Part shown: positions 19,591 to 30,250 of the stretch, piece by piece
Layout: every line of letters begins with the position of its first letter
Numbering within the stretch: the stretch's first letter is position 1
Assembly: GCA_933228675.1 (NCBI GenBank)
Contig: OW121743.1
Coordinates: 19,027,651 to 19,091,650, forward strand
Length of the DNA stretch: 64,000 nucleotides
Direction of reading: 5' to 3'
DNA from: Stomorhina lunata
Lineage: Eukaryota > Arthropoda > Insecta > Diptera > Rhiniidae
Position numbers and translations under genes: made by a program
The notes under the pieces: generated by a model
The model's database searches: none
The model's input: the letters and a program-made list of their open reading frames with translations, nothing else
What the model was told of the DNA's origin: nothing

Positions 19591-22210
19591 ATTTTTTAAT
19601 AACAAAAAATTTTCTATAGACAATTTTTTAATAACGAAAAATTTTCTATAGAAAATTTTTTAATAACGAAAAATTTTCTATAGAAAATTTTTTAATAACG
19701 AAAAATTTTCTATAGAAAATTTTTTAATAACGAAAAATTTCTATAGAAATTTTTTGAATAACGAAAAATTTTGTATAGAAAATTTTTGAATAACCAAAAA
19801 TTTTATATAGAAAATTTTTTAATAACGAAAAATTTTCTTTGGAAAACTTTTTTTATCAGGAAAAATTTTCTATAGAAAATTTTTTATAAGGAAAAATTTT
19901 CTATAGAAAATTTTTTTATAAGGAAAAATTTTCGGAGATAATCATCAATTTAACTCATTGAATTTGATCGAACATACCTACTTTTAATTGATTGTGTATT
20001 CTCCGCCAACGGCAAGTGAAAAGTTCGAGCAAAACAAGTAATAGGAGAATACACAATCAATTAAACGTAGGGATGTTCGGAAAAATTTTCTATAGAACAT
20101 TTTTTAATAACGGAAAATTTTCTATAGAAAATTTTTTTATAAGGAAAAATTTTCTATAGAAAGTTTTTTTATAAGAAATTATTTTCTATAAAAAATTTTT
20201 TTATAAGGAAAAATTTTCTATAGAAAATTTTTTTATAATTAAAAATTTTCTATAGAAAATTTTTTAATAACGGAAAATTTTCAATAGAAAATTTTTTAAT
20301 AACGAAAAATTTTCTATAGAAAATTTTTTAATAACGAAAAATTTTCTATAGAAAATTTTTTAATAACGAAAAATTTCTATAGAAATTTTTTGAATAACGA
20401 AAAATTTTGTATAGAAAATTTTTGAATAACCAAAAATTTTATATAGAAAATTTTTTAATAACGAAAAATTTTCTTTGGAAAATTTTAAAATAACGAAAAA
20501 TTTTCTATAGAAAATTTTTTAATAACGAAAAATTTTCTTTGGAAAATTTTTTAATAACGAAGAATTTTCTTTGGAAAATTTTTTTAATAACGAAAAATTT
20601 TCTTTGGAAAACTTTTTAATAACGAAAAATTTTCTATAGAAAATTTTTTAATAACGAAAAATTTTCTATAGAAAGTTTTTGAATAACGAAAAATTTTATA
20701 TAGAAAATTTTTTAATAACGAAAAATTTTCTTTGGAAAATTTTTTAATAACGAAAAATTTTCTTTGGAAAATTTTTTTAATAACAAAAAATTTTCTTTGG
20801 AAAATTTTTTAATAACGAAAAATTTTCTATAGAAAATTTTTTAATAACGAAAAATTTTCTATAGAAAATTTTTTTATAACGAAAAATTTTCTATAGAAAA
20901 TGCCATATAGAAAATTTTTTAATAACGAAAAATTTTCTATAGAAAATTTTTTAATAACGAAAAATTTTCTATAGAAAATTTTTTAATAACGAAAAATTTC
21001 TATAGAAATTTTTTGAATAACGAAAAATTTTGTATAGAAAATTTTTGAATAACCAAAAATTTTATATAGAAAATTTTTTAATAACGAAAAATTTTCTTTG
21101 GAAAATTTTAAAATAACGAAAAATTTTCTATAGAAAATTTTTTAATAACGAAAAATTTTCTTTGGAAAATTTTTTTAATAACGAAAAATTTTCTTTGGAA
21201 AACTTTTTAATAACGAAAAATTTTCTATAGAAAATTTTTTAATAACGAAAAATTTTCTATAGAAAGTTTTTGAATAACGAAAAATTTTATGTAGAAAATT
21301 TTTTAATAACGAAAAATTTTCTTTGGAAAATTTTTTAATAACGAAAAATTTTCTTTGGAAAATTTTTTTAATAACAAAAAATTTTCTTTGGAAAATTTTT
21401 TAATAACGAAAAATTTTCTATAGAAAATTTTTTAATAACGAAAAATTTTCTATAGAAAATTTTTTTATAACGAAAAATTTTCTATAGAAAATGCCATATA
21501 GAAAATTTTTTAATAACGAAAAATTTTCTATAGAAAATTTTTTAATAACGAAAAATTTTCTATAGAAAATTTTTTGATAACGAAAAATTTCTATAGAAAT
21601 TTTTTGAATAACGAAAAATTTTGTATAGAAAATTTTTGAATAACCAAAAATTTTATATAGAAAATTTTTTTAAAACGAAAAATTTTCTTTGGAAAATTTT
21701 AAAATAACGAAAAATTTTCTTTGGAAAATTTTTTTAATAACGAAAAATTTTCTTTGGAAAATTTTTTAATAACGAAAAATTTTCTATAGAAAATTTTTTA
21801 ATAACGAAAAATTTTCTTTGGAAAATTTTTTAATAACGAAAAATTTTCTTTGGAAAATTTTTTAATAAGGATAAATTTAAAAAATTCTTTAAAAAATTTT
21901 TTAATAATGAAAATTTTTTTTTTAATATCGAGAACAAATAATAAGAAAAAATTTTATATAGAATATTTTAATAAACAAAAATTTTCTTTAGGAGAAATTT
22001 TCTATGAAAACATTTTTAATAACGAAGAAAACACCAACAATTTAATAAGAAACAAATTTGTCTTCAAACATTTTTTTTAGAGCGAAACATTTACTTTAGA
22101 AAATTTTTTAATAACGAAAAATTTTCTGAAGAACATTTTTCAATAACGAAAAATTTCCTATAGAAAATTTTTTAATAACGAAAAATTTGCTATAGAAAAA
22201 TTTTAATAAA
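19591..22210. repeat. 32-bp satellite block with AATAACG linker and ~590-630-bp higher-order repeats
   Basis: The linker changes to TTTTTTAATAACGAAAAA, and many cores are TTTTCTTTGGAAAA instead of the palindrome. A marked run (a short AATTTCTATAGAAATTTTTTG unit, then a GTATAG unit, a CCAAAAATTTTATATAG unit and CTTTGG units) recurs near 19732, 20366, 20989 and 21580. TGCCATATAG marks 20901 and 21492 (591 bp apart). This is a higher-order repeat made of about twenty basic units. The right edge (21860-22210) is degenerate. Confidence 0.93.
19969..20079. mobile_element. Foldback insertion (36-bp inverted repeats) inside the satellite
   Basis: CGAACATACCTACTTTTAAT... (19969-20004) and 20044-20079 are inverted repeats matching at 34 of 36 positions, separated by 39 bp of distinctly richer G+C (GCCAACGGCAAGTG). 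About 35 unique bases (19934-19968) lie to the left. The satellite phrase GGAAAAATTTTC is present on both sides. It looks like a small MITE or a hairpin-forming insertion of unknown family. Confidence 0.7.
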
Positions 22211-24009
22211 GTTTTGTATAATTTTCAAGCTAAATTGTTTAAATTAATTTTAAAATTCTTTAACTTTACTTCCTTCATTGAAAATGTTTTTCAAAACTTA
22301 TTTAACATAATAAAATGTTTACCTAAATTTATTTTTCAAACAACCAAAAACCACCATAATTCTTTAAAAAAATCAAGCCTTAAAGTATGCTAAACTTTTT
22401 TAGTTGTTTGTTTGCTTTTTTCTCATTTCTGTTATTTATAGATTGTTGTGACTGTAAAGTACACAAATACCACCAAACATTTACAGTTTTCTTGTTCAAT
22501 ATTTAGGCCCAACAGCCGCAATATGTTGCCTGTTTCCTTGTTTTCCATCACGATGTCGTTGAAGTTTTTTTGTTTTCCACTTGATTGGTAGGTGGTTTTT
22601 GAGGTGGTTGTATACCAAAAGTTAAGAGTTTTCTTTTTTTTTGTCGTGATATTTAACTGTCAATGTCAACCTGGTATTTTTTGTTGTTTTTGAATTTTTA
22701 ATGTATTTTTTTTAGAGTGAATGTTATTTAAAAATATTTTGTCCCGGATATAGACTGAAAAAAAGATATAAGAAGGACTTTTGATTATATTTGGGATTTT
22801 TGGTTACAGTTTACTTTTGGAGTTTTTGTTGGTTTAGTTTAATTTTTAAAGGAAATTATTTCTTTGAAGTAGATTTTGCAGCTGGGGAGTGGTAAAATAA
22901 GAAAAAGGAAACAACATAAGTTAGTTTGTTTTGGTTTATTCATTTGAATTAATGAAATTAGAGTTACAAAAAAAATAATGTTAAGAAACTTTAAGTCAAG
23001 TTAATATTTTACAAAATTTTAATTTTCTTATAATAAAAATATCTAATATTGTTTCAAGGTTTTTATTAAATTTAATTTATATAATCTTCGAATTGTTCTC
23101 TTTCATTTCCCTTTTCAAAACACTACTCTAGCTTTTATAGTTTTAAAGTTATAGCAATTTTTCCATACAAACTTCAAAATTAATATCAATCATACGCCTA
23201 GAATTTAAAAATAAAGAAACTTATTCCTTTAGCTTTTTGCAAAAATTTCTTTGACTTTAAAAGCTATTCAAAAACTTTTGATAACTTCAAGTTTTTTACC
23301 CCCTTCTTAAAATAATGACGCTTAACTTATGACCTTGCAAAACTTAACAATTCCTTTATATTTGTCTTGTTATTTTGCTTATTTTCTTACTTTTTTCCTC
23401 TAATAAAAATTTTTCTTTTGCTCGCAAAAGTTTTCTATTTTCTTAAATAAATATAAAACAGTTTTCTTCGAATGAAACCTAGAATCATTAACCTGGTTTG
23501 TTTTTTCTTAAGCAAATAGTTACTATGAAATATGAGAGAATATAAGAAAAACTTGAGACATTTATAGCACGCAAAACATCGCAGAACATGAAATGTAGTT
23601 CACAGCAATTGCAGTAAATTTTTTTGTAACCTAAAAGTATGCCACAGAAACAGTAACAGATTGTAAAAATTTATAGCTTAAGGCTGCAAGCAATTTGTCA
23701 AAAACTGTGACGAGTTCGCTAAATAATTTAAAGAAAAAAACTTGTTCCACATAAGTTCTAAAATACTATTAATAATACATAAATATTTGGCTTTCTGGAG
23801 CATGGGTTTATAACACCTCAATCCTTGAAGTCTTGTCTTTTATTTTCATTACACAAAATATCTGTATCTCTTTAAGTTTTAAGGTTATTGCCAATTTTCT
23901 AACATAACCCTTGAAATAATATTAATCATACACTCCATATGGCCAAAGTATGAGCTACCAAATTTATATAAATCATACGCTCTTTGGCTAAATTTTTCGC
24001 TATTAAATA
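22211..24009. other. Non-satellite spacer between the two satellite blocks
   Basis: About 1.8 kb of ordinary AT-rich sequence, including a part with more balanced composition (22440-22700). It carries plus-orientation boxes near 23184, 23918 (variant) and 23966 (variant). No coding frame is seen. It is the approximate centre of symmetry (about 23.15 kb) of the two satellite blocks. Confidence 0.6.
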
Positions 24010-24940
24010 TTTTTGTTTTTGTAAATTTTCTATAGAAAATTTTTTAGTTATTAAAAAATTTTCTATAGAAAATTTTTTAGTTATTAAAAAATTTTCTATA
24101 GAAAATTTTTCAGTTATTAAAAAATTTTCTATAGAAAATTTTTTAGTTATTAAAAAATTTTCTATAGAAAATTTTTTAGTTATTAAAAAATTTTCTATAG
24201 AAAATTTTTTAGTTATTAAAAAATTTTCTATAGAAAATTTTTTAGTTATTAAAAAATTTTCTATAGAAATTTTTTAGTTATTAAAAAATTTTCTATAGAA
24301 AATTTTTAAGTTATTAAAAAATTTTCTATAGAAAATTTTTTAGTTCTTAAAAAATTTTGTATAGAAAATTTTTTAGTTATTAAAAAATTTTGTATAGAAA
24401 ATTTTTTAGTTATTAAAAAATTTTCTATAGAAAATTTTTTAGTTATTAAAAAATTTTCTATAGAAAATTTTTTAGTTATTAAAAAATTTTCTATAGAACA
24501 TTTTTTAGTTATTAAAAAATTTTCTATAGAAAATTTTTTAGTTATTAAAAAATTTTCTATAGAAAATTTTTTAATTATTAAAAAATTTTCTATAGAAAAT
24601 TTTTTAGTTATTAAAAAATTTTCTATAGAAAATTTTTTAGTTATTAAAAAATTTTCTATAGAAAATTTTTTAGTTATTAAAAAATTTTCTATAGCAAATT
24701 TTTTAGTTATTAAAAAATTTTCTATAGAAAATTTTTTAGTTATTAAAAAATTTTCTATAGCAAATTTTTTAGTTATCAAAAAATTTTCTATAGAAAATTT
24801 TTTAGTTATTAAAAAATTTTCTATAGAAAATTTTTTAGTTATTAAAAAATTTTCTATAGAAAATTTTTTAGTTATTAAAAAATTTTCTATAAAAAATTTT
24901 TTGTTATTAAAAATTTTACTACAGACAATTTTTGTTTTTA
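24010..24940. repeat. 33-bp satellite block with AGTTATTA linker, about 28 units
   Basis: The unit is TTTTCTATAGAAAA, T6, AGTTATTA, A-run, period 33 bp (core at 24061 and 24094). Its reverse complement has an AATAACTAAAAAA linker, close to the AATAACGAAAAA linker of 19.6-22.2 kb, so this block is inverted relative to that one. Because 33 is a multiple of three, long open frames of (KFSIENFLVIK)n type appear on both strands; they are artefacts. Confidence 0.95.
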
Positions 24941-25935
24941 AAAGATTTTCTATAGAAAGTTTTTCGTTACAAAAATTTTTTCTATAGAAAATTTTTCGTT
25001 ACAAAAAATTTTTCTATAGAAAATTTTTCGTTACAAAAAATTTTTCTATAGAAAATTTTTCGTTCCAAAAAATTTTTCTATAGAAAATTTTTCGTTACAA
25101 AAAATTTTTCTATAGAAAATTTTTCGTTACAAAAAATTTTTTTATAGAAAATTTTTCGTTACAAAAAATTTTTCTATGGAAAATTTTTCGTTACAAAAAA
25201 TTTTTGTATAGAAAATTTTTCGTTACAAAAAATTTTTCTATAGAAAATTTTTCATTACAAAAAATTTTTCTATAGAAAATTTTTCGTTACAAAAAATTTT
25301 TCTATAGAAAATTTTTCGTTCCAAAAAATTTTTCTATAGAAAATTTTTCGTTACAAAAAATTTTTCTATAGAAAATTTTTCGTTACAAAAAATTTTTTTA
25401 TAGAAAATTTTTCGTTACAAAAAATTTTTCTATGGAAAATTTTTCGTTACAAAAAATTTTTGTATAGAAAATTTTTCGTTACAAAAAATTTTTCTATAGA
25501 AAATTTTTCGTTACAAAAAATTTTTCTATAGAAAATTTTTCGTTACAAAAAATTTTTCTATAGAAAATTTTTCGTTACAAAAAATTTTTCTATAGAAAAT
25601 TTTTCGTTACAAAAAATTTTTCTATAGAAAATTTTTCGTTACAAAAAATTTTTCTATAGAAAATTTTTCGTTACAAAAAATTTTTCTATAGAAAATTTTT
25701 CGTTACAAAAAATTTTTCTATAGAAAATTTTTCGATACAAAAAATTTTTCTATAGAAAATTTTTCGTTACAAAAAATTTTTCTATAGAAAATTTTTCGTT
25801 ACAAAAAATTTTTCTATAGAAAATTTTTCGTTACAAAAAATTTTTTTATTGAAAATTTTTCGTTACAAAAAATTTTTCTATAGAAAATTTTTCGTTACAA
25901 AAAATTTTTCTATACAAAATTTTTCGTTACAAAAA
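24941..25935. repeat. 32-bp satellite block with CGTTAC linker, first copy
   Basis: The unit is TTTTTCTATAGAAAA, TTTTT, CGTTAC, A6, period 32 bp (CG at 25029 and 25061). Marker variants CGTTCC, TTTATAG, CTATGG and GTATAG occur in the same order twice, 256 bp (eight units) apart (CTATGG at about 25174 and 25430), showing a recent internal duplication. The same ordered markers appear once more at about 27063-27215. Confidence 0.95.
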
Positions 25936-26122
25936 ATTTTGTATAGAAAATTTTTTAGTTATTAAAAAATTTTGTATAGAAAATTTTTTAATTATTAAAA
26001 AATTTTCTATAGAAAATTTTTTAGTTATTAAAAAATTTTCTATAGAAAATTTTTTAGTTATTAAAAAATTTTCTATAGAAAATTTTTTAGTTATTAAAAA
26101 ATTTTCTATAGCAAATTTTTTA
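25936..26122. repeat. 33-bp AGTTATTA satellite, second copy (left of MITE)
   Basis: Repeats the variant order seen at about 24350-24705: two GTATAG units, one AATTATTA linker, three standard units, then a CTATAGCAAA unit. The array is interrupted after TTTTTTA by the 622-bp element at 26123 and resumes at 26745. Confidence 0.9.
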
Positions 26123-26744
26123 AGGTACGGTCAGACTCATTAAACATTTAAATCAAATATTTTGAGTAAAATATTGTCAAAACAATATAATAAAAAATTT
26201 GTGGTCACACTTGCACATTTATTTGACGATTTTTATTTGATAAAATACAGAAAAAATATGTTCAAAGTATAAACAAAAAAACAGGTTTTATTTATGGTCA
26301 CACTGAAGATTAAATATTTTCCCAAAAAATATTTGATCAAATTTTTTCAAAACAAAATTGTGTATCTGGCAATTTGTTTCTCATATTTGAGTTGTTGTTT
26401 CTCAAATTTGATGTTGTTGTTTCTCAAAATTGATGTTGTTGTTTCTCAAATTTGATGTTGTTGTTTCTGTTTGAATAGTAAACAATACAAATGCACAGCT
26501 GTTATTTGCCCCTGTTTGATGTTACAAAAATTTTGTAAGATTAAATAATTATTTGATCAAAATTTAATAAAATATTTGCTCTTGCGTGGTCACATTAGGA
26601 AAATTTTTATTTGCTGGCAAATGATTTTGTTTTGTTCAAATCAACATGTTTCTTGTTTGAACCTCAAAAATATTTTGTGGTCAGACTACGAGGATCAAAT
26701 ATTTGATAATTTCGATTAAATGTTTAATCAATGTGACCGTAGCT
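26123..26744. mobile_element. 622-bp MITE with 3-bp TTA target duplication
   Basis: The left terminus AGGTACGGTCAGACTCATTA and inverted right terminus AGCTACGGTCACATTGATTA continue alike through AACATTTAA. It is flanked by TTA (26120-26122 and 26745-26747). The uninterrupted satellite copy at about 24690-24780 shows the empty site GCAAATTTTTTAGTTATTA, confirming the edges. GTGGTCACA/GGTCAGAC-type motifs recur inside (about 26202, 26284, 26588 and 26679), and 26391-26470 holds four 22-bp units containing GTTGTTGTTTCTC. A 3-bp TWA duplication is typical of PIF/Harbinger elements, so that assignment is possible but unproven. No transposase is present. Confidence 0.88.
26391..26470 (+). repeat. 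22-bp minisatellite inside the MITE
   Basis: Four units of GTTGTTGTTTCTCAAATTTGAT start at about 26391, 26413, 26435 and 26457, the last truncated. It is internal to the 622-bp MITE. Confidence 0.9.
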
Positions 26745-28670
26745 TTAGTTATTAAAAAATTTTCTATAGAAAATTTTTTAGTTATTAAAAAATTTTCTAT
26801 AGCAAATTTTTTAGTTATCAAAAAATTTTCTATAGAAAATTTTTTAGTTATTAAAAAATTTTCTATAGAAAATTTTTTAGTTATTAAAAAATTTTCTATA
26901 AAAAATTTTTTGTTATTAAAAATTTTACTACAGACAATTTTTGTTTTTAAAAGATTTTCTATAGAAAGTTTTTCGTTACAAAAATTTTTTCTATAGAAAA
27001 TTTTTCGTTACAAAAAATTTTTCTATAGAAAATTTTTCGTTACAAAAAATTTTTCTATAGAAAATTTTTCGTTCCAAAAAATTTTTCTATAGAAAATTTT
27101 TCGTTACAAAAAATTTTTCTATAGAAAATTTTTCGTTACAAAAAATTTTTTTATAGAAAATTTTTCGTTACAAAAAATTTTTCTATGGAAAATTTTTCGT
27201 TACAAAAAATTTTTGTATAGAAAATTTTTCGTTACAAAAAATTTTTCTATAGAAAATTTTTCGTTACAAAAAATTTTTCTATAGAAAATTTTTCGTTACA
27301 AAAAATTTTTCTATAGAAAATTTTTCGTTACAAAAAATTTTTCTATAGAAAATTTTTCGTTACAAAAAATTTTTCTATAGAAAATTTTTCGTTACAAAAA
27401 ATTTTTCTATAGAAAATTTTTCGTTACAAAAAATTTTTCTATAGAAAATTTTTCGTTACAAAAAATTTTTCTATAGAAAATTTTTCGTTACAAAAAATTT
27501 TTCTATAGAAAATTTTTCGATACAAAAAATTTTTCTATAGAAAATTTTTCGTTACAAAAAATTTTTCTATAGAAAATTTTTCGTTACAAAAAATTTTTCT
27601 ATAGAAAATTTTTCGTTACAAAAAATTTTTTTATTGAAAATTTTTCGTTACAAAAAATTTTTCTATAGAAAATTTTTCGTTACAAAAAATTTTTCTATAC
27701 AAAATTTTTCGTTACAAAAAATTTTTTATAGAAAATTTTTCGTTACAAAAAATTTTTCTATAGAAAATTTTTCGTTACAAAAAATTTTTCTATAGAAAAT
27801 TTTTCGTTACAAAAAATTTTTCTATACAAAATTTTTCGTTACAAAAAATTTTTTTATAGAAAATTTTTCGTTACAAAAAATTTTTCTATAGAAAATTTTT
27901 CGTTACAAAAAATTTTTCTATAGAAAATTTTTCATTACAAAAAATTTTTCTATAGAAAATTTTTCATTACAAAAATTTTTCTATAGAAAATTTTTCGTTA
28001 CAAAAAATTTTTCTATAGAAAATTTTTCGTTACAAAAAATTTTTCTATAGAAAATTTTTCGTTACAAAAAATTTTTCTATAGAAAATTTTTCGTTACAAA
28101 AAATTTTTCTATAGAAAATTTTTCGTTACAAAAAATTTTTCTATAGAAAATTTTTCGTTACAAAAAATTTTTCTATAGAAAATTTTTCGTTACAAAAAAT
28201 TTTTCTATACAAAATTTTTCGTTACAAAAAATTTTTTTATAGAAAATTTTTCGTTACAAAAAATTTTTCTATAGAAAATTTTTCGTTACAAAAAATTTTT
28301 CTATAGAAAATTTTTCGTTACAAAAAATTTTTCTATAGAAAATTTTTCGTTACAAAAAATTTTTCTATACAAAATTTTTCGTTACAAAAAATTTTTTTAT
28401 AGAAAATTTTTCATTACAAAAAATTTTTCTATAGAAAATTTTTCGTTACAAAAAATTTTTCTATAGAAAATTTTTCGTTACAAAAAATTTTTCTATAGAA
28501 AATTTTTCATTACAAAAATTTTTCTATAGAAAATTTTTCGTTACAAAAAATTTTTCTATAGAAAATTTTTCATTACAAAAAATTTTTCATTACAAAAATT
28601 TTTCTATAGAAAATTTTTCGTTACAAAAAATTTTTCTATAGAAAATTTTTCATTACAAAAAATTTTCTAT
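26745..28670. repeat. 33-bp then 32-bp satellite, second copy and extension
   Basis: After the MITE the array runs in the same variant order as 24705-25935: AGTTATTA units, a CTATAGCAAA/AGTTATCA unit, a TGTTATTAAAAATTTTACTACAG unit, a TTTTTAAAAG unit, CGTTCC, CTATGG, GTATAG, CGATAC, TTATTG and CTATACAAAA. It lacks the extra 256-bp duplication and two 33-bp units of the first copy. From 27720 it extends into further CGTTAC/CATTAC units with their own variants (CTATACAAAA recurring about every 170-390 bp). Confidence 0.93.
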
Positions 28671-29510
28671 AGAAAATTTTGTAGTTATTCAAAAATTTTC
28701 TATAGAAAATTTTGTAGTTATTAAAAAATTTCTATAGAAAATTTTTCGTTATTAAAAAATTTTTTATAGAAAATTTTTCGTTATGTAAAATTTTGGTTAT
28801 TAAAAAATGTTCTATAGAAAATTTTTCGTTATTGAAATATTGTCTAGAAAATTGTTCGTATTAAAAAAAAAAAATTTCTGTAGAAAAATTTTTTGTAACG
28901 AAAAATTTTCTATAGAAAAATTTTTTGTAACGAAAAATTTTCTATAGAAAAATTTTTTGTAACGAAAAATTTTCTATAGAAAAATTTTTGTAATGAAAAA
29001 TTTTCTATAGAAAAATTTTTTGTAACGAAAAATTTTCTATAGAAAAATTTTTTGTAACGAAAAATTTTCTATAGAAAAATTTTTTGTAACGAAAAATTTT
29101 CTATAGAAAAATTTTTTGTAACGAAAAATTTTCTATAGAAAAATTTTCTATAGAAAATCTTTTAAAAACAAAAATTGTCTGTAGTAAAATTTTTAATAAC
29201 AAAAAATTTTGTATAGAAAATTTTTTAATAACGAAAAATTTTCTATTGAAAATTTTTTTCTATAGAAAAATTTGCTAAAGAAAATTTTTAATATCGAAAA
29301 ATTTTAGTTACAATATTTTTTAGTAACGAAAAATTTTCTATAGAAGATTTTTTAAAAACAAAAAATTGTTGGTAGTAAAATTTTTTATAACAAAAAATTT
29401 TTTATAGAAAACTTTTTAATAACGAAAAATTTTTTATTGAAAATTTGTTTCTATAGAAAAATTTTAGTTACAATATTTTTTAGTAACGAACAATTTTCTA
29501 TAGAAAATTA
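28671..29510. repeat. Degenerate right margin of the satellite with an orientation switch
   Basis: 28671-28870 is irregular. 28880-29150 has ~32-bp units of TTTTCTATAGAAAA, ATTTTTT, GTAACG, the reverse complement of the CGTTAC units to the left, so orientation flips near 28.87 kb. 29150-29510 decays, with an internal ~190-bp repeat (TTAAAAACAAAAATTGTC at about 29160 and the same phrase at about 29351). Confidence 0.85.
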
Positions 29511-30250
29511 GTTTATACTTTTTACGAATCAGTCGTTTGATTTATTTTATTATAAACTTTAGAAAAAGTATAGATTCAAACTTAAGTTTTTTTTAATTTT
29601 CTAAAAATATTATCATGTTAAAGACAATTTTATCTAATAATAAAATTTGCTAAATATTGAAAGTAATTGAAATTAAAAAAATTTGAAAATTTAATTTCCA
29701 ACAAAAATGAGGGAAAAATACCGCATTTTCGTTTGAAATTAAATTTACAAAATTTTTTAATTTACTTTATATTTAAACAATAAAATTGTATAATTAAATG
29801 CGAATATTTCACCAAATACATCTGCTGCTGACACTTTTTGGTACATTAACTATTCATGGCTACAAATGAATAGTTATTGAAAAAGCAAGTGATAAAATAA
29901 ATTTATGACTTTAAGGCAATAAGAGAATAATTGTTGGCAATAATTTAAACGTTTAATGAAAAATATTAAAATTTATGACTAAAATAAGATAAAGGATATT
30001 AAATCTTTTAAATCTGACAAATTTAAGGTATTTTATATAAAATTTGTATATGTTTTCATTATTTTTTTCAGACAACAAAATTTTAAGAAAAGTTTTTTGT
30101 GTTCAATGTTTTAATTTTTCAAATTTTATTAACAATTTTTGTATAAAACTATGATTTGTTTAAATGATTTGTAATGCAACGAAAGACTTAATATCTTGGC
30201 TTAAACTTAAAATTTATTTGATTTCCCTAACTCTATTGGTTTAGAAGTTA
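29511..30250. other. AT-rich sequence between satellite and box array
   Basis: No gene or periodic structure seen. Confidence 0.4.

Noticed and set aside
23984..24277. 97-codon plus-strand frame of (KFSIENFLVIK) repeats, and similar frames at 24306-24779 (minus) and 26703-26996 (plus)
   Set aside because: The satellite unit here is 33 bp, a multiple of three with no stop in some frames, so long open frames arise on both strands automatically. The same sequence with 32-bp units has none. No start context, splice site or family supports a protein.
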